Positions 25,932 through 35,043 of a stretch of 64,000 bases of DNA are shown here, piece by piece. The position numbers and the translations under genes were made by a program. The notes below the pieces were generated by a model that did not search any database, was not told the origin of the DNA, and was given only the letters and a program-made list of their open reading frames with translations. How positions within the stretch are numbered: position 1 is the stretch's first letter; every line of letters begins with the position of its first letter. Origin of the DNA: CAJQGY01 sp905478015 (GTDB taxonomy: Bacteria; Pseudomonadota; Gammaproteobacteria; Magnimaribacterales; D2472); the NCBI GenBank assembly GCA_943788365.1, contig CALSPZ010000001.1, positions 1-64,000 on the forward strand, given 5' to 3'.

Positions 25932-26951
25932 ATGAATAATTCCTGCGGACGTTTAATGATTGACATAGAAGGAACTAGTCTCTCATATGCTGATATTGAG
26001 TTAATAAATAATAATCAGGTAGGAGGCTTAATACTATTTGAAAGAAATTTTCATTCTAAAGAGCAAATTTTTGATTTATGTTCTGAAATTAAAGGTATAA
26101 AAAGAGATATTTTAATTTCAGTAGATCAGGAAGGGGGCAGAGTCCAAAGGTTCAAGAGTGGATTTACTAAGCTACCTTCAATGCAAGTATTAAGTGATTA
26201 TGCAGCTAGCAATAGCAATAGCAATATAAATATTTTTAAAGAGGTTGGATGGTTAATGGCAGCTGAGCTAATAGCCGTTGGAATTGATATTAGTTTTGCA
26301 CCCGTTCTTGATGTGGATAGAAATACTAGCAGCATCATAGGAAACAGATCCTTTTCGGATATACCTTCACATGTCTCTTCAATTGCTAAAGAGTTTATTT
26401 CTGGAATGAATGAGGCAGGAATGCAAGCAACTGGAAAGCATTTTCCAGGTCATGGAGGTATTTTTGAAGACAGCCATTTATTGCAACCTCAAGATAAAAG
26501 AAGTTTGGATGAGTTGATAAAACATGATCTTATTCCATTCATGGATCTAAAGGATGATATTGGTGGAATTATGTGCGCTCACATACTTTTTCCTGAAGTT
26601 GATGCATTAAGCGCAGGCTTTTCTCCATTTTGGATAAAAGAAATATTAAGAAATAGGATTGGTTTTAAAGGAGTTGTTTTTAGCGATGATTTAACCATGA
26701 AGGGTGCTGGTGAATATTCTTATGCAGAGAGAGTGAATTTATCTTTATCTGCTGGATGTGACATGGTGCTAATCTGTAATAACAGGGATGGAGTGACCGA
26801 AGCAATTACGCATATGGAACAAAATAATATTGGGGGTTCTAATATTGTCCCATCAATGCTTTCGCATTCGAAAATATTATGGGAAGATTTAAAGAATAGT
26901 GATAGAAGGTCAAAAATTAGAGAAGATCTGGCTAATATAGAAAGGAGTTGA
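25932..26951 (+). CDS. nagZ: Beta-N-acetylhexosaminidase (peptidoglycan recycling)
   Basis: NagZ removes N-acetylglucosamine from anhydro-muropeptides in the cytoplasm during cell-wall recycling. The GH3 signature is clear: VDQEGGRVQRF (about residue 62), the substrate loop GKHFPGHGG (about 170) with the acid/base His, and the nucleophile Asp in FSDDLTMKGA (about 250). At 339 residues it matches the usual proteobacterial length. It follows the aldo-keto reductase by 21 bases and is followed by a cupin gene after three bases. Confidence 0.93.
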   Translation: MNNSCGRLMIDIEGTSLSYADIELINNNQVGGLILFERNFHSKEQIFDLCSEIKGIKRDILISVDQEGGRVQRFKSGFTKLPSMQVLSDYAASNSNSNINIFKEVGWLMAAELIAVGIDISFAPVLDVDRNTSSIIGNRSFSDIPSHVSSIAKEFISGMNEAGMQATGKHFPGHGGIFEDSHLLQPQDKRSLDELIKHDLIPFMDLKDDIGGIMCAHILFPEVDALSAGFSPFWIKEILRNRIGFKGVVFSDDLTMKGAGEYSYAERVNLSLSAGCDMVLICNNRDGVTEAITHMEQNNIGGSNIVPSMLSHSKILWEDLKNSDRRSKIREDLANIERS

Positions 26952-26954
26952 ATT

Positions 26955-27476
26955 ATGAGAAGAGTGATTACAGGACATAATGAAGAAGGCAAGTCCATAG
27001 TAACTATTGATGGCCCGCCATCTTGCTCTATAGGAGAGGAAGTTGGAGGATTATTTGAGTTATGGAATACAGATGGATCATCAATAAATACAAAAGACAC
27101 ATCAGATAGAGCAGATACCGACATAATTCTATCGCCTCCAAAGAATGGTACTAAGTTTAGGTATTTCCAAATCAACCCAACTCCTCAAGGAGTCCCAGAG
27201 AATATTCTTCAAGATATGGCAGCTGAAGCATTTAGTAAAATAGGAGCTGCTCACCATAGAGTTGATACTTCAAAGCACCCAGCCATGCACAAAACAGATA
27301 CTATTGATTATATTATTTTGCTAAAGGGTGATGTAACACTCATCCTTGATGAGGAAGAGGTTGATATCAAGCCGCACGATGTTGTGGTTCAAAGAGGAAC
27401 CAATCACGCATGGGTAAACAATGGTTCTGAGCCAGCACTTCTAATAGCTATTCTTATAGATAATGATTTGATTTAA
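26955..27476 (+). CDS. Cupin-domain protein
   Basis: A 173-residue protein whose C-terminal half is a small beta-barrel with cupin motifs: HKTDTIDYIILLKGDVTLI (motif 1; about residue 116) and DVVVQRGTNHAWVNNG (motif 2; about 145). The metal ligands His (116) and His (153) are present, with Asp at the usual Glu place. The N-terminal half has FELWNTDGSS and is shared by a family of cupins in proteobacteria linked to aromatic compound or epimerase functions. The role is unknown. It is close behind nagZ, and its end is two bases from the convergent acyl-CoA synthetase gene. Confidence 0.78.
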   Translation: MRRVITGHNEEGKSIVTIDGPPSCSIGEEVGGLFELWNTDGSSINTKDTSDRADTDIILSPPKNGTKFRYFQINPTPQGVPENILQDMAAEAFSKIGAAHHRVDTSKHPAMHKTDTIDYIILLKGDVTLILDEEEVDIKPHDVVVQRGTNHAWVNNGSEPALLIAILIDNDLI

Positions 27477-27478
27477 GG

Positions 27479-29287
27479 CTAAAAACCAGCCTGCCCTTGA
27501 GATATAACTTGATAATATTCTTCATCTAAAGATACATATGAATCACTTTTTGGCTTTCTTACAAAGATTTTATCTCCAGACACCTTATCAAGATGAAAGG
27601 CTTCTTCTCGTAACTCATTTTTCTTTAGCTTAAATGTTCCTGTGGTTTCTAGCTCTGGAGTTACTCTTACAAATACGGGTCTAGCATAGGCAGGAAGCTG
27701 ATCATCAACAAATGCTGAAAACTTAGACCAATCAAAATGGTCCAGATTGCAATTAAAAGCTACCATTCCAGCTCTACCTTCACTATTTGGAACCTTTACT
27801 CCAAACACATTAGCCATATTCACATCATCATATGCGTTTACAATTTCAGCAACTTCATTGGTTGAAACATTTTCAGATTTCCAACGAAAGGTATCACCAA
27901 TCCTATCAACAAATTGATAGTGTGTTTTGCCGAGGGCAAAGCCAACATCCATAGTTTTTATAAGATCTCCAGTGTTAAACCATTTATCACCTTCCTCAAA
28001 AACATTTCTAAGCACTTTCTTTTCACTAGCCTCTTTGTCTGTATAACCGTTATAAACTGCATTAGGACCAATCTCATTTATAAGAAGACCCGGAGTCCCA
28101 TCTTTAAGCTCAATACATTTACCATCTTTATCTTTGATTATTTTATCCTCAGCTACATCATATTTAATTAGAGCTACTCGGGCATTTGCCATCCCAATAG
28201 TTTTATCTTTATTGAGAATATTCATAAACATTGCATTTCCCTCACTGGCACCATATATCTCAACAATTCTTTCTACTCCAAATCTATGCCTAAAGTCATC
28301 CCAAACATCTGGTCGTAAGCCGTTACCAACCATTTTTTGAATTGGATTGTTTTGTTCTTCAGCACATTTATCCTGAACACTTAAATACCTACATAACTCA
28401 CCGACATATACAAATGCTGTAGTATTAAATCTCTGAGCTTCTTTCCAAAATGATGAGGCTGAGAACTTTCGTTTAATAAATGTAGATGCACCAACATGAA
28501 CACAAGCACAAAGACCGAGCATTAACCCTGTTGAATGGTAGAGAGGTAAACAGTTATACATGCAGTCATTTTCATTCATGCGGTAGCCACCATTGGTAAT
28601 ATTTGTTGAAGCAGCAACAATTTTCATATTTGGGAAAAGCGCAGCTTTAGGAACCCCTGTAGTTCCAGATGTAAAAATATAAAATGCAGTATCTTTTGCT
28701 TTTACTTGATTAGTTTCTACCAAGTTCTCAGTATTAGAATAATCCAAAGAATTTTTAATATTAGAAGCCCATTCTGGGCATTCGCTGGAATTAGTATCCT
28801 CAGTCCAAAGAATATCCTCTTTATTCTTAATGCTAATATCATCTAATACTCCCTCAAGAGAGCCAGCTAACTCTTCACCGAAGATACATTTTTTTGAGCC
28901 TGAAGAATTAATGCAATGAACAAGAGGGTTTCCAGTTAAGCTTGTGTTAATTAGAACTCCAATAGCACCAATCTTATTAAGAGCAAGAATGGAAATTACA
29001 AAGCTTGGTCTATTTTCCATAAAAAGAACAACTTTATCTCCGTGCTGAACCCCTTCATTTAATAACTTATGAGCTAGAACATTTGAAGCTTTATTAGTAT
29101 CTTCATAGCTCCACTTCTCATCTTCAAAAAATAAAAAGGGCTTACTTCCAAACTGAGCAACTGATTCTTGAAAAGAATGAGCAAGCGATGCCTTATCATC
29201 TGGTTTAGGCCATTCATATTTTAATAAAGGTATTATGTACTTAAGCTCACCTATAACTCTAAAGAACTCTTTAATTGATGCGATCAT
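27479..29287 (-). CDS. Long-chain acyl-CoA synthetase, FATP/FadD6 type
   Basis: A 602-residue adenylate-forming ligase. The ATP loop YIFTSGTTGVPKAA is at about residue 203, EIYGASEGNAMF (A5) at about 343 and the A8-type hinge VDRIGDTFRWKSENVST at about 467; the DTFRWKSENVST form is typical of the fatty-acid transport protein/very-long-chain branch. It activates fatty acids or bulky acids (bile-acid-like substrates in relatives) to CoA esters. It is the last gene of a three-gene minus-strand unit with an exported metallo-hydrolase and a DJ-1-like protein, divergent from a LysR regulator. Confidence 0.9.
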   Translation of the reverse strand: MIASIKEFFRVIGELKYIIPLLKYEWPKPDDKASLAHSFQESVAQFGSKPFLFFEDEKWSYEDTNKASNVLAHKLLNEGVQHGDKVVLFMENRPSFVISILALNKIGAIGVLINTSLTGNPLVHCINSSGSKKCIFGEELAGSLEGVLDDISIKNKEDILWTEDTNSSECPEWASNIKNSLDYSNTENLVETNQVKAKDTAFYIFTSGTTGVPKAALFPNMKIVAASTNITNGGYRMNENDCMYNCLPLYHSTGLMLGLCACVHVGASTFIKRKFSASSFWKEAQRFNTTAFVYVGELCRYLSVQDKCAEEQNNPIQKMVGNGLRPDVWDDFRHRFGVERIVEIYGASEGNAMFMNILNKDKTIGMANARVALIKYDVAEDKIIKDKDGKCIELKDGTPGLLINEIGPNAVYNGYTDKEASEKKVLRNVFEEGDKWFNTGDLIKTMDVGFALGKTHYQFVDRIGDTFRWKSENVSTNEVAEIVNAYDDVNMANVFGVKVPNSEGRAGMVAFNCNLDHFDWSKFSAFVDDQLPAYARPVFVRVTPELETTGTFKLKKNELREEAFHLDKVSGDKIFVRKPKSDSYVSLDEEYYQVISQGQAGF

Positions 29288-29315
29288 GGCTATATCCCCT
29301 AATATAGATTTATAA

Positions 29316-30380
29316 TTATTTAATTGATGTAATTATAATTTCTTCTGAATCTATAGGTAATATTATCATAGTGCCGTCATTTGATGCAGTCCATTCTTGC
29401 ATGATCTCATCAACACCTCTGTACATAACTTCTTCCATTATTTGATTTCTCGGTGCTGGAAGGTGATGATAAAAGACTAAGTGCCTTACGTTGGCATCTT
29501 TAGCAGCCTTCACAACCTCAAGAATGGGTGTGTGATAGTCAAGAATATCTACAGTTACTATTTCAGCAACCATATTACCTGTTGCCTTTGCATTTGCATT
29601 TATTAAATCTAGTATTTCTAGCGACATAGACTCATGAAAGAGAACATCAGCATCTTTTGAATTATTTACCAAATTCTGATCATAGATAGTATCCCCACTT
29701 ATGCTTATTGATCTTCCTTTGTAATCAATTCTGTATCCAAGGGCTGGGTCAACTGGATCATGTGAAACACTGTAAGCAGTTATTTTTAGATCTTCATTAT
29801 CAATTAAAACCGGATTATTTAGATTAACAGTATGTGTATCAAAACCAACTATATTTAATGGTGCAATTATGTCTCCGTGATGTTCATTTCTGAAGAAGTA
29901 GTCTTTTGTATATGCTAATTCTATTCCATCAGTTAATAACTGAACTCCCTCTGGTCCAAAAACTTTTTGCTTAGAGCTTCTTTGACCATTAATCCATGTT
30001 CCTTGATGAAAATCCGCAATATCAGAAATATGATCAGAATGAAGGTGGGTATAAAATATTCCTTCTAATCTATTCCAAGGCATATTCCAATTATGCAAGT
30101 TCTGAGCACTACCATTACCAGTATCAAATATAAATATCTGATCACCTGCTTGAACTAAAATACATGCCTCAGCTCTGTTTGGATCATTTATTGGAGAGCG
30201 TGATCCACACACAACAGCAGTTAAAGAATCTTCTTCAGGTAATTGCGATACTGGGGCAGCTATATTACTTAAAGCAGTTTGGAATAACTTGTCTTGGAAC
30301 CATGGCTGTTTTAATAAAATAAAAGCAACTACAGCTAAAAAAAAGATTCCAAACAAAAGAAATTTAATAAGTTTTTTCAT
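29316..30380 (-). CDS. Exported metallo-beta-lactamase-fold hydrolase
   Basis: A 354-residue protein with an N-terminal membrane anchor or signal (hydrophobic residues 6-24). The zinc-site motif is YTHLHSDHISDIADF (about residue 115), the HxHxDH box; later ligands are in VSHDP (about 210), ISGDTIYD (about 230) and FYHHLPAP (about 307). This order and the GSRSPINDPNRAEAC start resemble the ribonuclease Z/arylsulfatase-like (AtsA) branch. The export signal argues against RNA as substrate and for a periplasmic ester or sulfate. It sits between the acyl-CoA synthetase and the DJ-1-like gene with short gaps. Confidence 0.82.
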   Translation of the reverse strand: MKKLIKFLLFGIFFLAVVAFILLKQPWFQDKLFQTALSNIAAPVSQLPEEDSLTAVVCGSRSPINDPNRAEACILVQAGDQIFIFDTGNGSAQNLHNWNMPWNRLEGIFYTHLHSDHISDIADFHQGTWINGQRSSKQKVFGPEGVQLLTDGIELAYTKDYFFRNEHHGDIIAPLNIVGFDTHTVNLNNPVLIDNEDLKITAYSVSHDPVDPALGYRIDYKGRSISISGDTIYDQNLVNNSKDADVLFHESMSLEILDLINANAKATGNMVAEIVTVDILDYHTPILEVVKAAKDANVRHLVFYHHLPAPRNQIMEEVMYRGVDEIMQEWTASNDGTMIILPIDSEEIIITSIK

Positions 30381-30383
30381 TGG

Positions 30384-31235
30384 TTAATCTCGATTTGAAA
30401 GTATTTCCATAATTTTATCAGAAGTTTCATGACCAGCATTTTGATTTTGACCAGTGACAAACCTCTTTTCATCATCTACAACGGTTAAATTAGCAAATAT
30501 ATCCCTGAATCTAGTTTGGCTTTTAAATATAGCTCCTGCTTTTTTTAATTCTTTTTCAGGGTGTTGAGGTGTCATGTTTATGCCTAACTCTGCAATCTGC
30601 TTATCAGTAACCCCTGTCATTTTTCTACCTACTATAAGCAAGTCTCCTTCTTTATTTTTTGCTTTAATAAACCCTAAAACACCATGACAGATTCCACCTA
30701 TTATTGGTTTTTTATTTGAATAGTATGCAGCAGATATTTTTTCACCCAGTAAATCTGAAAAACCTAAATCATAAGCAGCCCCCCAGCCACCAGATAAAAA
30801 TACAATATCATAAGATTCAAAATCAATATCTGCTATTGATGAAGAATTATTAAGTTTAGACATAAGTTCACTATTTTTTAGAAAGGTATTATCTTCATCT
30901 GTTCTTAAGAAGTATGGTGTTGGCTCTACTGGAATAATTCCACCTCGTATACTTGCAATATCAACAGATATACCTGATTCAATAAATCTAAAATATGGAA
31001 CTGAAAGTTCTGATAGAAATAGTCCCGTTGGTTTTCCTATCGATTCACCAGGAGCACTCAGCACACCATGGTTAGTAGCTATTATTAATGCTTTTTTATC
31101 AGTAAAAGAGAATCTTTCTGTTTGATAGTCTGGGTGAAAACCAGCAGTGTGTAATATTGTTGGGAGAGACAAAACAAAGATAAGTGGTATCGATATCGAA
31201 ACAACCAAAACCTTTTTTAATTTCGAAATAAACAT
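30384..31235 (-). CDS. DJ-1/PfpI-superfamily protein with N-terminal anchor
   Basis: A 283-residue member of the class I glutamine amidotransferase-like DJ-1/PfpI group. The nucleophile elbow is IIGGICHGVLGFI (Cys about residue 187 followed by His), and VFLSGGWGAAYDLG precedes it, as in Hsp31-type glyoxalase/chaperone proteins. An N-terminal hydrophobic stretch (about residues 6-29) indicates membrane anchoring or export, unusual for these normally cytosolic proteins. It is first in a minus-strand unit with the metallo-hydrolase (three-base gap) and acyl-CoA synthetase, and diverges from the LysR gene. Confidence 0.82.
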   Translation of the reverse strand: MFISKLKKVLVVSISIPLIFVLSLPTILHTAGFHPDYQTERFSFTDKKALIIATNHGVLSAPGESIGKPTGLFLSELSVPYFRFIESGISVDIASIRGGIIPVEPTPYFLRTDEDNTFLKNSELMSKLNNSSSIADIDFESYDIVFLSGGWGAAYDLGFSDLLGEKISAAYYSNKKPIIGGICHGVLGFIKAKNKEGDLLIVGRKMTGVTDKQIAELGINMTPQHPEKELKKAGAIFKSQTRFRDIFANLTVVDDEKRFVTGQNQNAGHETSDKIMEILSNRD

Positions 31236-31331
31236 ATAAGCTTTTTAAAAGAATGATTATATTATAATAATATTTTATTTGTTGTGTGTAAATTATCGAC
31301 AAATACAATGGTTTTGTGCGATTATGCGCAT

Positions 31332-32210
31332 ATGGATTGGAGTAATTTAGAGTATTTTTTAGCTGTAGCCAAAGAGGGCTCTTTGAGTTCTGCAGCAAAA
31401 TCTTTAAAGGTAAATCATTCCACTGTAGCCAGAAGAATAGACAGATTAGAATCAGATTTAAATGTGCGTTTATTCAGACGCCATAATAAGGGCTACCTTC
31501 TTACTGAACACGGCCTAGCGTTAGAGCAAGAAACTAAAAAGGTAGATCAACAGATATATCAAATACAAAGGGTTTTCAAAGATAAAGAAACAGAGCTTTC
31601 TGGCAAACTTGTTGTTAGCAAGCCAGCATCTGGAGGTATGCACATAACACCATTAATTGCCAAATTTCTAAAACAATACCCAAATATTGATCTAGATATT
31701 AATGTAGTTCACTCAGATGACGTAGATAATTATGATGCAGATATATCACTTGTTCTAACCAATCATCCCGCAGAACATATGATAGGTACTGACATCGGAT
31801 CACTTCCAATGAATATATATGGTGCAGATTCATATTTACGGCAAACAAATAAAACAGATATTGAAGATTTAGATTGGATCATATGGAAGGATGACTCAGG
31901 AAGAACAAATATGGAGGCTAGACTAAAACAGATCGTTCCAAATCCTTCTATCATCATGAGAACTAATTCATTTGGAGAAGTATTTGAATATCTAAATGAA
32001 GGGGTTGGTGTAAGTATGATTTCTCCTATTGGTTTGCCTGCATCTACTCATTTAAAACCATTTAGAGAAGATAAGTATTCATTTGATATACATTTATGGT
32101 TATTATCTCATCCAGATTTAAGAAATAATGCTAAGGTACAAGTCTTTAAAAAGTTTTTTTTAGATGAAATTCAAGGTTTTATAACCAATAAAATAAGTAA
32201 ATTTAGATAA
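31332..32210 (+). CDS. LysR-family transcriptional regulator
   Basis: A 292-residue LTTR. The N-terminal winged helix begins MDWSNLEYFLAVAKEGSLSS with AAKSLKVNHSTVARRIDRLE as the recognition region (about residues 18-37), then a linker helix and the effector domain. ATG 31332 is chosen because the MDWxxL start is typical for this branch; in-frame upstream starts add an unsupported tail. A palindrome TATGCGCATA overlaps this start codon. LTTRs usually control the divergent unit, here the DJ-1-like/metallo-hydrolase/acyl-CoA synthetase genes. The effector is unknown. Confidence 0.88.
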   Translation: MDWSNLEYFLAVAKEGSLSSAAKSLKVNHSTVARRIDRLESDLNVRLFRRHNKGYLLTEHGLALEQETKKVDQQIYQIQRVFKDKETELSGKLVVSKPASGGMHITPLIAKFLKQYPNIDLDINVVHSDDVDNYDADISLVLTNHPAEHMIGTDIGSLPMNIYGADSYLRQTNKTDIEDLDWIIWKDDSGRTNMEARLKQIVPNPSIIMRTNSFGEVFEYLNEGVGVSMISPIGLPASTHLKPFREDKYSFDIHLWLLSHPDLRNNAKVQVFKKFFLDEIQGFITNKISKFR

Positions 32211-32220
32211 GGGAATTATT

Positions 32221-33393
32221 ATGAGTAAGGATAGTGAATTTGATTTTGTAGTTTATGGTGCAACCGGCTTTACAGGAAAATTAGTGGTGGAATATCTTCA
32301 AGAAAAATATTCTGATAATAATGAAATCAGTTGGGCTATGGCTGGAAGAAGTTTAGAAAAATTAAATCAAGTAAAATTAGATCTTGGTGTGAGTAGCTCA
32401 GTTAAAACTCTTGAAGTTAACAGTAATGATCAAGCATCTATTGATAATATGATGGAGTCAACAAAATGTGTGCTTACCACTGTTGGCCCTTATCAGCTTT
32501 ATGGTAATGAGATTGTTAAGTCATGTGCAGAAACTGGTACAGATTATGTAGATTTATGTGGAGAGCCTGGTTGGATGCATGGAATTATTTCTGAGCACAG
32601 TGACAAAGCAAAAGAAACTGGTGCAAGAATAGTTTTTTCATGCGGGTTTGATAGTATTCCATTTGATTTAGGGGTTTTATTTTTACAAGATGAAGTTAAA
32701 AAACAAATAGGTAAAACATCAAGCAAAGTAAAAGCAAGGGTAAGGGTCATGGAGGGAGAATTCTCTGGAGGAACAGCAGCATCATTTGGAGCAACAATGG
32801 CGTCGCTCAGGTCTAATCCAGAGCTTTTAAATATATTAGCTAACCCATTTTCTTTATCTGAAGGTTTTCAAGGCCCAGAGCAAGAAAATGATTCAAAACC
32901 AATTTTTGATGAAGTGCTTGGGGTTTGGGTTGCCCCATTTTTTATGGCACCTATAAATACAAAGAATGTGCATAGATCAAATATGTTGCTTAATCATTCC
33001 TATGGAGAAGATTTTTTATATAACGAGATGTGGGTTTCAGGTCCAGGAGAGGAGGGTGAGCAGATTGCAAACATGATGGCTACTGCAAATCCCATGAGCG
33101 GAGATGATGTTCCTAAGCCTGGTGAAGGTCCTTCAAGAAAGTCAAGGGAGGCTGGGAGTTATGATGTGCTATTTTACGCTGATGTTGAAGGTAAAACGAT
33201 AAGCACTTCAGTCACAGGAGACATGGATCCAGGATATGGCTCAACATCTAAGATGATTGCAGAAAGTGCTATTTGTCTTGTAAAAGATACAGCAGAGCTA
33301 GAAGGGGGGATATACACACCTGCTTCCTCCATGGGAAAAAAGCTGATAGAAAGGCTTGTTAATAATGCTGGATTAACTTTTAATGTTGAGTAA
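32221..33393 (+). CDS. Saccharopine dehydrogenase-like NADP-binding protein
   Basis: A 390-residue protein with an N-terminal Rossmann motif DFVVYGATGFTGKLVVEYL (residues 8-26), GRSLEKL after the second strand, and the family segment TTVGPYQLYGNEIVKSCAETGTDYVDLCGE (cited here as positions 85-114). GFDSIPFDLG follows at about residue 142. Relatives include trans-acting enoyl reductases of lipid synthesis in actinobacteria and saccharopine-dehydrogenase-like oxidoreductases of unknown substrate. It follows the LysR gene by 10 bases, so the regulator may govern it as well. Confidence 0.83.
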   Translation: MSKDSEFDFVVYGATGFTGKLVVEYLQEKYSDNNEISWAMAGRSLEKLNQVKLDLGVSSSVKTLEVNSNDQASIDNMMESTKCVLTTVGPYQLYGNEIVKSCAETGTDYVDLCGEPGWMHGIISEHSDKAKETGARIVFSCGFDSIPFDLGVLFLQDEVKKQIGKTSSKVKARVRVMEGEFSGGTAASFGATMASLRSNPELLNILANPFSLSEGFQGPEQENDSKPIFDEVLGVWVAPFFMAPINTKNVHRSNMLLNHSYGEDFLYNEMWVSGPGEEGEQIANMMATANPMSGDDVPKPGEGPSRKSREAGSYDVLFYADVEGKTISTSVTGDMDPGYGSTSKMIAESAICLVKDTAELEGGIYTPASSMGKKLIERLVNNAGLTFNVE

Positions 33394-33398
33394 GAAAT

Positions 33399-33749
33399 TT
33401 GGCTGAGTATAAAATTCTACATAATCCTAGGTGTAGCAAATCCAGACAAACCCTAACTATTCTTGAAGAGCACAATAAGAATATTGAAGTTTTTCTTTAT
33501 CTTGAAGAAGATTTATCTTCAGAATTCATAAGAAATATTCTTAGCAAACTAAACCTTAAAGCTAGAGATATTTTGCGTAAAACTGAGCAAGACTACAAGA
33601 TAAATAACCTGAGTAATCCAGAGTTATCAGAAGATGATTTAATTTCTATGATGACAACCTATCCTAAAATTATAGAAAGACCAATAGTCATAAGAGGCTC
33701 TAAAGGTATTATAGGTAGACCACCTGAGAATGTTTTAGAGCTATTTTAA
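33399..33749 (+). CDS. ArsC-family glutaredoxin-dependent arsenate reductase-like protein
   Basis: A 116-residue protein with the catalytic loop HNPRCSKSRQTL (Cys12) and the RPIVIRGSKGIIGRPPE segment that carries the substrate arginine, the marks of the E. coli-type ArsC fold. It would reduce arsenate to arsenite, or be a related housekeeping thiol protein (YffB-like). The start is TTG at 33399, five bases after the preceding stop. Its last bases overlap the probable true end of the convergent methyltransferase-like gene. Confidence 0.85.
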   Translation: MAEYKILHNPRCSKSRQTLTILEEHNKNIEVFLYLEEDLSSEFIRNILSKLNLKARDILRKTEQDYKINNLSNPELSEDDLISMMTTYPKIIERPIVIRGSKGIIGRPPENVLELF

Positions 33750-34908
33750 CTCTCCTTTGTCTCTCAATTCTTTTCGAATTTTAGTTGCGCTTATAGAGTG
33801 CGTTTCATCATCAAAAGACTCTTCATATTTTTTTTATCGAAAAAATTTCGTTGTTAAAATATAGTGTATCTTGATTTAGAATCGCTTTTTTAATTTTCTT
33901 AATCTTAGTAGGATTATTTTGGAGTATTTCAGACTCTTCTTTTGAAAGCTGGGCAATATAAAAGATATTAGATATCTTTGAGTGCATACTTGAGCTAGAC
34001 ATCTCGGCAACAACCTCTCTTGGAATTTTTCTAAAACTATATGAATATTTTTTTGGTGAAGAAAACTTAAAACCTTTAAGTGAAAATAAATCATTCTTTT
34101 TGATTGCAGCAATTAAAGTTTTGCTACTATCTGGAAAAAAATCTGATTTAACAGAAGCAATATTAAATATTTTTTCAATCGAATCATTACCAACAGAATG
34201 AGTAACAACCAATAAACCATCTTTTCTTAAAATCCTTGCAAGCGGATTGATTACATTAACAATTTTAGCTCTTGTAGATGACCTTGACCTGTATGCCTGT
34301 GACGCAAGTATAAAATCATACTTATTATTTTTATTTACTTTTGGCAGATGTTTAAAAATAAGATCTTTCTTATCCTCTCTAAATATATTTATTATGCAAG
34401 GTTTTACATATGCTGTTCTTCCATTCTTATCTATATCAAACCCCCAATTTTTATTTATAAATAATTCCAATCTTTGAAGTTGTTTTTCAAAATCATGTGC
34501 ATTAGACCCTTTTAATATAAGATTTCTTATTGCAACCTTTGAATTATTATCTCCTGAAGCTAAGCTACCTATTTCAGAAAATTTCATATTAGTAAGAGTC
34601 ACAGCTAACTTAGGATGTTCAATAAACCTATCAGGCATTTTAATTAAAGAATTAAAAACATCCTCAAAGCTAATCTCTTTACCTGTTATACATAAAAGTG
34701 AATTTGGTCTCAATGCATGAAACTTCTTAATTAAGTTAGACGTTATGGTTCCGTCGCCAATACCAGCATCTAAGAAATGATATATATTTTTCTTAGGAAG
34801 TTTTGATAGGTATGGATATATTTTTTCAGATATTACTTTCTTTTCATCTGTATTCTGAACAAAAGAAAGATAACTAAGTCTTGAATCATAAAATCTATTT
34901 TTAGACAT
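33741..34908 (-). CDS. SAM-methyltransferase-like protein, C-terminus frameshifted
   Basis: The main frame (34908-33823, 361 aa) has motif I FLDAGIGDGTITSNLI (about residue 45) and YDFILASQAYRSRSS then NPLARILRKDGLLVVTHSVG (about 205-245), a class I methyltransferase pattern; the acceptor is unknown. It stops just after eight A's (minus strand, plus T's at 33828-33835). With seven A's it would continue 29 codons to a TAG at 33741-33743, reading KYEESFDDETHSISATKIRK and then ELRDKGELK, about 388 residues in all. The ISATKIR motif resembles the C-terminal motif of cytidylyltransferase-fold enzymes, so the true protein may be a fusion, or the tail a remnant. No family is certain. Confidence 0.62.
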
Positions 34909-34952
34909 AATTTTTTAACTCTTTTTTTGCCTCAATATCGATAAAATTAATT

Positions 34953-34970
34953 GTTATACTATTCTATAAC
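34953..34970. promoter_or_regulatory. Inverted repeat in the methyltransferase/OYE divergent gap
   Basis: GTTATA-CTATTC-TATAAC is a perfect 6-bp inverted repeat, 45 bases upstream of the minus-strand gene. Its arms resemble -10 elements on both strands (TATACT and TATAAC), so it may be overlapping divergent promoters rather than a protein site. Confidence 0.35.
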
Positions 34971-35005
34971 GTACAAGAAATAATACTTAATCTTACCTAC
35001 ATAAC

Positions 35006-35031
35006 AAGCACTAATTTATAAGTTAGTACTT
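35006..35031. promoter_or_regulatory. Imperfect inverted repeat just upstream of the OYE gene
   Basis: AAGCACTAA and TTAGTACTT are inverted copies with one mismatch, separated by eight bases, ending 12 bases before ATG 35044. The place fits an operator or a ribosome-site-masking hairpin; no regulator gene is adjacent. Confidence 0.35.
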
Positions 35032-35043
35032 ATTAAAATATAT

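Noticed and set aside
27914..28340. Two short plus-strand frames inside the acyl-CoA synthetase gene
   Set aside because: They are opposite a well-defined AMP-binding enzyme and carry no motif or start signals.
31323..31332. TATGCGCATA palindrome at the LysR start
   Set aside because: A 10-bp palindrome alone is weak, it overlaps the start codon and lacks the T-N11-A layout expected for a LysR site.
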